Origin: Lachnospiraceae bacterium
GTDB taxonomy: Bacteria; Bacillota; Clostridia; Lachnospirales; Lachnospiraceae
Length of the DNA stretch: 26,166 bases
Reading direction: 5' to 3'
Assembly (NCBI GenBank): GCA_009774375.1
Contig: VSNO01000050.1
Coordinates: 1-26,166 of the forward strand
How positions within the stretch are numbered: the first letter of the stretch is position 1; each line of letters begins with the position of its first letter. Of the stretch, positions 17,357 through 23,831 are shown in pieces. Below the pieces are notes generated by a model. It did not search any database, was not told the DNA's origin, and was given only the letters and a program-made list of their open reading frames with translations. Both the position numbers and the translations under genes were made by a program.

Positions 17357-17412
17357 AAAGAGACGTGCCATACTGAGAGCCTGTTAATACGCTCAGTATA
17401 GCACGTCTCTTT
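17357..17412. repeat. Inverted repeat covering promoter C
   Basis: AAAGAGACGTGC (17357-17368) plus ATACTGAG (17370-17377) are mirrored by CTCAGTAT (17392-17399) plus GCACGTCTCTTT (17401-17412). Arms of about 22 bases differ at one position and one extra base. The repeat includes the -10 hexamer of promoter C and creates a second, mirror-image -10-like box on the plus strand. Confidence 0.7.
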
Positions 17413-17455
17413 CAGCAAAATAAGGCAAATATTTTCGAATGTGTATCTGAATTTG
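17392..17455 (-). promoter_or_regulatory. Shared promoter C upstream of the GH3 stub
   Basis: Minus strand TGCTATACTGAG (hexamer at 17395-17400) and the element CAAATTCAGATACACATTCG (17436-17455), 44 bp apart as in copies A and B. Between them GCCTTATT is shared with copy B. It begins just past the stop of the glycosidase at 17474. Confidence 0.65.
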
Positions 17456-17473
17456 CCCATCCTGAAGGTTTCA

Positions 17474-18991
17474 CTACCTGCGCAATGCCAGAACAGCCAT
17501 ACCCTCCCTGCCAGGAAGCGAAAGCTTTGCCCTGCCGCTGGCATTCTCAAACAGCACCGTCCTCGTCATCTCCCAGGTATCGATCAGCTCCACCCTGTAA
17601 GTATGCGTCTCTGGAAGTTCCAGTACATCCTCTGCGCAGGTACGCCTGTCATAAAACGTCAGGTAGGCTTCCTCCCCGCAGTGCCCCTGATACACGAACT
17701 CGCTGCTGGTAAAATCCACCAGTTCGTCACCCATGCGCAGCATTGCCTTCACAAAAGGATCTGCCTGCTGCATCAGTTGTTCCTTTTCCCCGTCCGACAT
17801 CTGCGTAAGCTTCATGATCCAGTTTTCAACCGGTTCGATGGGGCCGGGAAGCCCTTCCACAATTGTTTTCAGGAAACCAATGCGCGCCGGACTCTCCCCC
17901 TTGAGCTTACCGCCCCTGCTCCACCAGAGAACCTCGCGCTCCGGATCCAGAAAGGTCTCCCCATGTGTGCAGTAACCGCCCATCGTGACCACACGCCAGA
18001 AGCGGTTTGTCATCTCTTTACCGGATATACTGCCCCAGATATGCTGGATATTTCCCTCATAACAGCACTCGTCGATCACCACGGGCTTGTTGTACTGCCT
18101 GCGCCACTCAGAAACCTTGTTGAGCACCTTGGACTGGATACATGCGTGCGTCACGTCCGGCCGCGTAAAATCCCAATTCTTAAAGCAATTGTGGTTCGAC
18201 AACAGATGGTGGTACGGATCCTGCCCGGCGACATACGCCTCAATCTCTTCCCAGTCTTCTATAGACTTTGCCCCGCACAGGTCATACTCGTTTGCGAGGC
18301 TCCACCACACATTGGGAAACGCGGCGAGACGGCGCAGCAGATACTCCAGATAAATCAGATTATCCTCCTGCGGCATCTCGGCAAATCCCCATCGGTCATA
18401 AGGGTGAAATAAGATCAGATCCGCCTGAATGCCCAGTTCTCCCATCTGTGTCAGAACCGCCTCGAGCCGCTCCCAGAAGGTAAAACAGGGACGTGTCACA
18501 TCCCAGCCGCCGTCCGCCTTTTTCTCAAACGCGTAGACCGGCGGCTCATTGTGGTTAAAGTCGTAGTGCTTTGGAAATACGCAAAGCCGTACTTTATTAA
18601 ACGGCGCCGCTTTCAGGCTCTCCATCGTCTGCGCCACAAGCGCGTCCTCCTGATGCATCAGCGCGTAGACTGTCGTGCCAAACGGATAAAAATACGTGCC
18701 GTCTTCATACTGAAAATGTATGTCTTTTGCACGCACCATACCATGCCGATCATCCGCCGCCGGATCGCAGATAAGCTCTCCCTGCGCTTCAACCACTCCG
18801 GTGATCCGATACCGACACACACCTGCCTCCGCCGGCAGATACCTCACGATATAGGTGTTGTCCCCCGCATAGAATCCCTTCACCGTTGTCTCTTTTCCGT
18901 TCATCTCAAAACAACCCTGCACGTCAGCCCTGACATAGTCGTCGGGCACAGGCCCGTTTAATTTTATTTCATAGCATTCATACTGTCTCAT
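17474..18991 (-). CDS. DUF5060/DUF4038/DUF5605-type glycoside hydrolase
   Basis: 505 residues from ATG 18991, chosen because GGAGGGA lies 6 bases upstream; the frame is open 35 codons further but those overlap the 47-aa gene. Residues about 1-80 are a beta-sandwich (DUF5060-like; VQGCFEMNGKETTVKGFY), followed by a TIM barrel with PFGTTVYALMHQ (108-119). NVWWSLANEYD gives a likely acid/base at Glu235, and PVVIDECCYEG gives a likely nucleophile at Glu308. The C-terminal beta domain carries a DUF5605-like ending. Relatives include apiosidase-like DUF4038 enzymes acting on plant cell wall or glycoside side chains. No signal peptide, so it is cytoplasmic. The gene is intact and divergent from the LacI regulator. 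Exact substrate unknown. Confidence 0.78.
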   Translation of the reverse strand: MRQYECYEIKLNGPVPDDYVRADVQGCFEMNGKETTVKGFYAGDNTYIVRYLPAEAGVCRYRITGVVEAQGELICDPAADDRHGMVRAKDIHFQYEDGTYFYPFGTTVYALMHQEDALVAQTMESLKAAPFNKVRLCVFPKHYDFNHNEPPVYAFEKKADGGWDVTRPCFTFWERLEAVLTQMGELGIQADLILFHPYDRWGFAEMPQEDNLIYLEYLLRRLAAFPNVWWSLANEYDLCGAKSIEDWEEIEAYVAGQDPYHHLLSNHNCFKNWDFTRPDVTHACIQSKVLNKVSEWRRQYNKPVVIDECCYEGNIQHIWGSISGKEMTNRFWRVVTMGGYCTHGETFLDPEREVLWWSRGGKLKGESPARIGFLKTIVEGLPGPIEPVENWIMKLTQMSDGEKEQLMQQADPFVKAMLRMGDELVDFTSSEFVYQGHCGEEAYLTFYDRRTCAEDVLELPETHTYRVELIDTWEMTRTVLFENASGRAKLSLPGREGMAVLALRR

Positions 18992-19013
18992 CGTTTCCCT
19001 CCGTCCATTCGCA

Positions 19014-19157
19014 CTAATTTCTAATCCTGTCAACTGCTTTCTGATAGCCTTCATATTTTTGTCTGCGCACGTCTTCCGCCATCTGTGGCAAAACATTCCT
19101 CCGTTTTATCGTATCAAATATTTCTTTATCCCACAAGCCCAGCTTTATACCGGCCAT
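19014..19157 (-). CDS. 47-aa small ORF upstream of the glycosidase
   Basis: AGGAGG lies 8 bases before ATG 19157 and the frame stops 22 bp before the glycosidase start. The product (MAGIKLGLWDKEIFDTIKRR ... YQKAVDRIRN) is basic and helical and has no membrane segment. I recognise no family; it could be a true small protein or the surviving end of a larger one. The good ribosome binding site and spacing argue that it is translated in the same operon. Confidence 0.5.
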   Translation of the reverse strand: MAGIKLGLWDKEIFDTIKRRNVLPQMAEDVRRQKYEGYQKAVDRIRN

Positions 19158-19426
19158 CTGTCTGTCCTCCTTTTCTCTTATGATCGTTTCCTGAAAAATT
19201 TTCCTACCGTTTTTTATGGTTTCATGTATTGCAACGCTGCATTGATTTACACATACTTTATTATGCTTTGAACTTTATTTCAATTTAAAATAAAGTGAAA
19301 TTATCTTTATTTTTCACTTTATTCTTGTAAATAAACCATTTATAAGATACAATTAATGTCGAACAGAAAAATTTAGATTCTAAGTAAAACGATCAGATTT
19401 ATCATATAAACGCCAGGGGAGACAGC
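19158..19426. promoter_or_regulatory. Divergent control region with repeated ACTTTATT boxes
   Basis: Intergenic region between the glycosidase operon and the LacI gene. ACTTTATT occurs at 19272-19279 and 19316-19323, and inverted (AATAAAGT) at 19289-19296. The last two extend into perfect 12-base arms AATAAAGTGAAA / TTTCACTTTATT (19289-19300, 19312-19323). They abut the -35 of the LacI promoter, so they are good candidates for the LacI binding sites. Confidence 0.5.
19325..19353 (+). promoter_or_regulatory. Candidate promoter of the LacI gene
   Basis: TTGTAA (19325-19330), a 17-bp spacer and TACAAT (19348-19353), about 70 bp before ATG 19427 and directly beside the third ACTTTATT box. Confidence 0.55.
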
Positions 19427-20467
19427 ATGTCCGTCACTGCAAAAGAATTAGCCCAAAAATTAGGCATCTCTGCAACTGCCGTCTCTATGGCGCTCAACAA
19501 TAAAGCGGGGGTAAGTACCGAAACGCGCGCCAGAATTATTAAGGCCGCGGAGGAATACGGATATGATTTTACCAGAATCAAGAACACCCACGAACACCGT
19601 GGTTCGATCTATATTCTTTTTTATAAGACACATAACGCCATCCTCTCTTACTCCCCGATCTTTAATGAGCTGTATGACGGGGTAAGCAGTGAATGTCAGA
19701 ATGCGCACTATGCTGTAAAAGTGATGCAGTTTTATGAAAAGGTAGATGTTCTTGCCGACTGCTTTTCTGACCTGCACATTTCGGACTGCGCAGGGATTAT
19801 CCTTGTCGGGACGGAAATCCGGCAGGACGTATGCCGGCAGTTCCTCTCCCTGAGATACCCGCTGATCCTGCTGGACACCTATTTTGACTCCCTTGAGTGC
19901 ACCAGTGTCCTCATCAACAATGCCCAGGGGGCTTATCTTGCTACCGATTATCTGATCAGAACCACCCGCCAGCAGCCAGGCTATCTGCAGTCAGACTATT
20001 CCATTCCGAATTTCACCCAGAGGCAGGAAGGATATTTCCGCGCACTAAAAGAGAACGGAATGTCGCCATCCCGTTCCATCATTCACAGGCTCTCCCCGTC
20101 CATCGAAGCCGCCATGTCGGATATGCTTGAGACGATCGACCGGAAGGATCCCCTTGCAAAATGCTATTTTGCCGACAACGACATCATTGCCATCGGTGCG
20201 ATGAAGGCTCTGATGCTCCGCGGTTACAGGATTCCAGAGGACATCTCGGTGGTCGGTTTTGACAATATCTCCGAGAGCAGGATCATCGAGCCGTCGCTCA
20301 CCACGATGGACGTGCCGCGCCGCCACATCGGCAGAACCGCCGCAAAGCTTTTAATAGAACAGATTGACACAAAAGTTGTCTATCCGTCAAAGGTTGAGAT
20401 CGCGGCCAGAATGGTCAAGCGCTTCTCTGTTCTGCGAGTGTGCGATAAAGATGCGCCTGCACCTTGA
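19427..20467 (+). CDS. LacI family transcriptional regulator
   Basis: 346 residues, normal LacI length. ATG 19427 follows AGGGGAG. The N-terminal HTH is VTAKELAQKLGISATAVSMA followed by the hinge segment TRARIIKAAEEYGYDF. The rest is a periplasmic-binding-protein-like sugar sensor, with FADNDIIAIGAMKALMLRGY and PEDISVVGFDNI near the C-terminus, the typical dimer and effector region. It is divergent from the glycosidase gene and most likely controls it, releasing DNA on binding a sugar. It need not be the regulator of the three shared promoters, whose element is not a LacI-type palindrome. Confidence 0.88.
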   Translation: MSVTAKELAQKLGISATAVSMALNNKAGVSTETRARIIKAAEEYGYDFTRIKNTHEHRGSIYILFYKTHNAILSYSPIFNELYDGVSSECQNAHYAVKVMQFYEKVDVLADCFSDLHISDCAGIILVGTEIRQDVCRQFLSLRYPLILLDTYFDSLECTSVLINNAQGAYLATDYLIRTTRQQPGYLQSDYSIPNFTQRQEGYFRALKENGMSPSRSIIHRLSPSIEAAMSDMLETIDRKDPLAKCYFADNDIIAIGAMKALMLRGYRIPEDISVVGFDNISESRIIEPSLTTMDVPRRHIGRTAAKLLIEQIDTKVVYPSKVEIAARMVKRFSVLRVCDKDAPAP

Positions 20468-20666
20468 TGCACCTGCCATAAAAAAGATAATAATTGTGTT
20501 GACAGGCAAGTCTTTCGGCTTGATTTGTGATTTGTTCTATACTATGGCATTTGCCGCTAACTGCAATTTTACCATAGTTTGCTGTTTTCGAGCAGATTTT
20601 CTGAAAACGAAATGGGCAGAAGAAAGCCCCCAAATCTCGTTTGACCTGGAGGCATTATTTTGACCA
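20468..20666. other. Gap after the LacI gene
   Basis: No gene seen. ACTATGG and CCATAGT (about 20538 and 20569) can pair around a 22-base loop, a possible weak terminator for the LacI gene. Confidence 0.3.
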
Positions 20667-20855
20667 TTATACTTCAAATCCTTTTAGTTCTTCCTGTGTC
20701 AACGGTCTTCCAAGTTGTTTCGATAACAATATTGCTTCTCTCAGACGATATACCTTACCATCAGAAGGTGCCGTTAATCTTCCATCCGACATTTCTTCAC
20801 CAAATTTATCGAACTTATCCATAAAAGTTTTTGACTTTCTCTCTGCTACTATCAT
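20667..20855 (-). CDS. Small protein paired with the acetyltransferase, antitoxin-like
   Basis: 62 residues from ATG 20855 (an in-frame GTG at 20864 is too close to AAGGTGG). Reads MIVAERKSKTFMDKFDKFGE, then a short proline-containing link and YRLREAILLSKQLGRPLTQE, giving two charged helices. It starts next to the acetyltransferase stop codon (20857), so the pair is translationally coupled. No known domain is certain. The coupling, small size and solitary position resemble a toxin-antitoxin or modifier-partner pair. Confidence 0.6.
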   Translation of the reverse strand: MIVAERKSKTFMDKFDKFGEEMSDGRLTAPSDGKVYRLREAILLSKQLGRPLTQEELKGFEV

Positions 20856-20856
20856 A

Positions 20857-21381
20857 TCACTCACCCACCTTAAAATATTTATTAATCAATGCAATGGCAC
20901 CATATGAGTCAATATATAAGGTATGCCAATCTATCATTTTGGCACCCAATTCTTTCATGTAATGTGATACCAAGTCTGTCTTTGCAGTAAACTGCACATA
21001 TCCCTCATTTCCAGCATCCCAACTATGTTTGCAGGCAATTGCAAATAAATGGGCGCCTACCCCTCTATACTTTCCGTTTCTGCCAACATTACTCGGTGCT
21101 GCCTCTACAATGTCTACATGTGTATAATACTGTTCTCTGATATGTTTCAACGCAATCATGCCCTGAACTTCATCATCATTTTCCAGTAGCAGTTCATATA
21201 CCTCGTACCCATTTTGATGAGGAATACTCCAATCAAACTTCCAGCCCTGTTCTTTTAATTCATTTGCATCCTGCTTCGTGATTGTTCTGGATACCAGACG
21301 ATATTCCGTATCGCATTCTTCTCCAGTTTCAGAACATATTAAACAGTCAGTCAGCGTATCAATTATAATATCAATTTCCAT
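20857..21381 (-). CDS. GNAT-like N-acetyltransferase
   Basis: 174 residues. GAAGGGG lies 7 bases upstream of ATG 21381. The GNAT core is visible as EVQGMIALKHIREQYYTHVD (beta 4 region), then NVGRNGKYRGVGAHLFAIAC, whose R-x-x-G-x-G/A motif binds acetyl-CoA, and the C-terminal pattern YMKELGAKMI. The N-terminal 60 residues are less typical and contain a CLICSETGEECDTEY stretch that may be substrate-specific. An extended -10 (TGGTATAAT) lies upstream. It is cotranscribed with the 62-aa gene at 20667-20855. Confidence 0.75.
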   Translation of the reverse strand: MEIDIIIDTLTDCLICSETGEECDTEYRLVSRTITKQDANELKEQGWKFDWSIPHQNGYEVYELLLENDDEVQGMIALKHIREQYYTHVDIVEAAPSNVGRNGKYRGVGAHLFAIACKHSWDAGNEGYVQFTAKTDLVSHYMKELGAKMIDWHTLYIDSYGAIALINKYFKVGE

Positions 21382-21401
21382 AAGCTACCCCTTCTTTATA
21401 A

Positions 21402-21410
21402 ATTATACCA
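21402..21410 (-). promoter_or_regulatory. Extended -10 of the acetyltransferase gene
   Basis: Minus strand TGGTATAAT at 21402-21410, about 25 bp upstream of the start codon. No clear -35, as is common with extended -10 promoters. Confidence 0.5.
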
Positions 21411-21506
21411 TATTCACCCCAATATATTCCACAGCAATTTTACACGAAACCAACCAAAAAATATCTAAAAAATTTAAATAAAAATCTTTTGTCCCATACT
21501 TTTTAA

Positions 21507-21655
21507 TTAATGCTCCCACGCACAATCTACGCAGAAACCATTTCCTCCATCATTTTGATGTGAAATCGGTTTTCCGCAGGCAGGGCATATAAGGCTTATC
21601 ACCTGTCCATTCTTCCTCGCCCCAATTATCATCCACAGTTTTGTCTTCTGTCAAC
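21507..21655 (-). pseudogene. Remnant of a zinc-ribbon protein with a frameshift
   Basis: From about 21655 one frame reads LTEDKTVDDNWGEEEWTGDK, then loses sense. From about 21587 a second frame reads ICPACGKPISHQNDGGNGFC, then VDCAWEH and stops at 21507. The two CxxC knuckles are a zinc ribbon. One missing T near 21587 (PYIC requires ATTTGC, ATGC is present) rejoins them. No start codon is seen, and the fragment begins directly after the lipoprotein stop. Confidence 0.5.
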
Positions 21656-21661
21656 CGCGCC

Positions 21662-22315
21662 TTAATAATTAATACCATTGATCGCCAGCGCCCCATCTGC
21701 AACGCCAAAATTTATACCTGCAATTCTTTCGTCCGAAACGGAAAATCCCGCCATACTGGGCTGCAGATTTTCGATATCAGCCATCTCTACGGATTGCAGC
21801 AGTTCCTCCGTAAACACGTTTTCCGCACCAAGCTTTATAAAATCTTCCCTGGTTTCTACCACACCGGCATCCGGCAGACCTACATAAACCGGAAACGCAG
21901 TCAGATCCGCAAGCGCCTCCAGATCCTTATCTGCGACGGCAGCCTTCACCTTCTCGGCGAACTCCTTTGCCGTCTTGCTGTCAACTGCAAAATTATCCTC
22001 ATATCCTGCCGCGGCCTGATCCGTTTTTTCCACCGGCTCTGCGTCTGCTTCATCCACAACAATTTCGGCTGGCTTGCCTGCTTCATCCATAACACTTCCC
22101 GCTGGCTCTGTGCCTGCTCCATCCTGCTTTGTTTCCACTTCATCCACAACGGTATCCTGCGCTGTCTCCGGGAGCACATTTGGAGCACTCTCCTGCTGTG
22201 TATCCTGACGGGACTGGCGGCTCCCGCCGCATCCCGTCAGAACCGCTCCTGTCAGAGCCAGACTAAGAATCATAACAACTGCACTTTTCATTTCCTTTTT
22301 CATTTTCTTTCTCAT
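21662..22315 (-). CDS. Lipoprotein, third gene of the sigma operon
   Basis: 217 residues. AGGAGG lies 8 bases before ATG 22315. A lipoprotein signal peptide (SAVVMILSLALTGAVLTGC, lipobox LTGC) gives a lipid-anchored surface protein after cleavage at the Cys near residue 29. An acidic Ala/Glu/Asp/Pro-rich linker (about 35-100) follows, then a folded domain (AKEFAEKVKAAVADKDLEAL ... VYVGLPDAGV) of unknown family. It begins two bases past the anti-sigma stop codon and is clearly cotranscribed, so it probably belongs to the same envelope-stress response. Confidence 0.75.
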   Translation of the reverse strand: MRKKMKKEMKSAVVMILSLALTGAVLTGCGGSRQSRQDTQQESAPNVLPETAQDTVVDEVETKQDGAGTEPAGSVMDEAGKPAEIVVDEADAEPVEKTDQAAAGYEDNFAVDSKTAKEFAEKVKAAVADKDLEALADLTAFPVYVGLPDAGVVETREDFIKLGAENVFTEELLQSVEMADIENLQPSMAGFSVSDERIAGINFGVADGALAINGINY

Positions 22316-22316
22316 T

Positions 22317-23204
22317 TTAATTTCCTCCTATCTCAAACTCAACCTCTCCTGATGAACCGGGCGCAATTTCATATTTCTCAAAAACGATAACCGGACGGTT
22401 ATCCCTGTTGATATAGAACCTGACATATTCCGAAATCCCTGTAAACCCGCCTTCCTCTGCCGTAAAAAACACTTCTCCTGCGTTCTGTCTCCGGGCGATC
22501 TGTTCCCAGATGCTCTTGTCTGCCAGTTCCACATAATCGCTGCCCAACAGATCCTGCAGCGTGACAGGTCTGCCTGTGTTCAGATCCAGATTGTAATACT
22601 TTGACTCACTGTAGGCATTCGTCCAGTTCTCCGTCCCCCTTACGACAAAGGAAAGATAATCGTTACTCTGCTGCCTGATCTCATAGCCTACCGTGATCTT
22701 TATATTGTGTTCTGCCCACTCATCAGGCGTTCCACCTGTTTCCAGAAAAGCAGTCCTGTATTCTTCCGCGCGCAGGAGCGCATCACGCGCATACTGCTCA
22801 CACCGTTCAAGAATTTCCTGATTGATCCCGTCCACAGTTATTCCGGTATCCGCTGCGATCATCTCGATCGTCGGGATCTCCACCGACACTGCGATATCGT
22901 CCTTTTCCGTTTCATAAGAGCGGAATGTCAGTATCCGCGCCACTCCTCCGATGACGGGAAGCTGCGCCGCCTCCTTTGCAAATACCGGACTCGTATTCAG
23001 CGCTGTCGTGAAAAGAATGCCTGCGGCGGCGGCCGCCGCCGCCATGCCGCGGATCATCTTTCTAAATGTATGCCGCCGGCTGGCAGCCTTTTTCTCCGCC
23101 TGCTGTCTCCGGGATCTCGTGATCTCCTGCTGGATCCGGTCATTAAGCTCCGCCGGAATGACGACCGCATCATATCTCTCTTTCATATTCTCTAATCTAC
23201 CCAT
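22317..23204 (-). CDS. RsiV-like anti-sigma factor, DUF3298 domain
   Basis: 295 residues. The cytoplasmic N-terminus (1-50) would hold the sigma factor. One membrane segment follows at about 52-68, with a run of seven alanines. The outer region ends in a DUF3298-like domain (DLNTGRPVTLQDLLGSDYVE, FYINRDNRPVIVFEKYEIAP), as in Bacillus subtilis RsiV, where it binds lysozyme and triggers cleavage of the anti-sigma factor. Whether this protein senses lysozyme is inference. The start overlaps the sigma gene by 13 bp, implying coupled translation. Confidence 0.8.
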   Translation of the reverse strand: MGRLENMKERYDAVVIPAELNDRIQQEITRSRRQQAEKKAASRRHTFRKMIRGMAAAAAAAGILFTTALNTSPVFAKEAAQLPVIGGVARILTFRSYETEKDDIAVSVEIPTIEMIAADTGITVDGINQEILERCEQYARDALLRAEEYRTAFLETGGTPDEWAEHNIKITVGYEIRQQSNDYLSFVVRGTENWTNAYSESKYYNLDLNTGRPVTLQDLLGSDYVELADKSIWEQIARRQNAGEVFFTAEEGGFTGISEYVRFYINRDNRPVIVFEKYEIAPGSSGEVEFEIGGN

Positions 23205-23692
23205 AAGTCTGCCTCCTGAATATTTTCTTTTAATAGCTTTAAGCCCCGATAAAGTTTCGATTTGACCGTATTCAGATTATACCCGGTGATGCTGGATATT
23301 TCTTTCAAGGACATCTCCTCAAAAAATCTGAGTTTAATGATTACCTGAACATCCATCTCCAGCTTCTCCAGCTCCTGCTCGATATCACCTCCCTGCTCAT
23401 ACCCCTTTTCATAATACGCCTCCTCCTGTTTTGCAGTATCGGCAGTCAGAACAACCCTGCCGCGTTTTTTCAGTACTGTCAAGCATTCATTGATCAATAT
23501 TTTATAAAACCATGTCCTGATCGCGTCTGCATTTTTGATGCGCTCATGCGCTTCCAGCGCTTTACAGACAGCGCTTTGAACTGCATCAAGAGCGTCCTCC
23601 TGATGTCTGGTATAGCTGTAAGCCACCCGGTAAAATCGGTCCTGATCATCGAGGATATACTGAATCAGCCTCTCATACAAACTTTGTTTCAT
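23192..23692 (-). CDS. ECF RNA polymerase sigma factor (SigV-like)
   Basis: 166 residues from ATG 23692; the in-frame GTG at 23701 is only 3 bases from GAAAGG and less likely. Region 2 is visible as DDQDRFYRVAYSYTRHQEDA and ADAIRTWFYKILINECLTVL. Region 4 is VQVIIKLRFFEEMSLKEISS and GYNLNTVKSKLYRGLKLLKE, the -35-binding HTH. Paired with an RsiV-like anti-sigma factor and a lipoprotein in one operon, it is most like the SigV group of envelope-stress sigma factors. A promoter with an ECF-type -35 lies upstream, suggesting autoregulation. Confidence 0.85.
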   Translation of the reverse strand: MKQSLYERLIQYILDDQDRFYRVAYSYTRHQEDALDAVQSAVCKALEAHERIKNADAIRTWFYKILINECLTVLKKRGRVVLTADTAKQEEAYYEKGYEQGGDIEQELEKLEMDVQVIIKLRFFEEMSLKEISSITGYNLNTVKSKLYRGLKLLKENIQEADLWVD

Positions 23693-23724
23693 CGCCGGCA
23701 CGCACCTTTCTGTTTTATTCTTTT

Positions 23725-23758
23725 ACTATATAGATTTTTGGGAGTTCTGAAAAGTTTC
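23725..23758 (-). promoter_or_regulatory. Candidate self-regulated promoter of the sigma operon
   Basis: Minus strand GAAACTTTT, about 16 bases, then CTATATAG, some 35 bp upstream of the sigma start codon. GAAAC is the typical -35 of ECF-type promoters. Assignment to this sigma factor is inference. Confidence 0.5.
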
Positions 23759-23831
23759 AAAAACGGAAAAAGTCCGGTGTCAATTATCCAAACGGCTTCA
23801 AACCGGATCATTGTCAGACATTGGAAAATTG

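Noticed and set aside
17441..18412. 323-codon plus-strand frame opposite the DUF5605-type gene
   Set aside because: Antisense shadow; the minus-strand protein has clear catalytic motifs.
23025..23044. GCG/GCC run that looks like a simple repeat
   Set aside because: It encodes the alanine run of the anti-sigma membrane segment and needs no other explanation.
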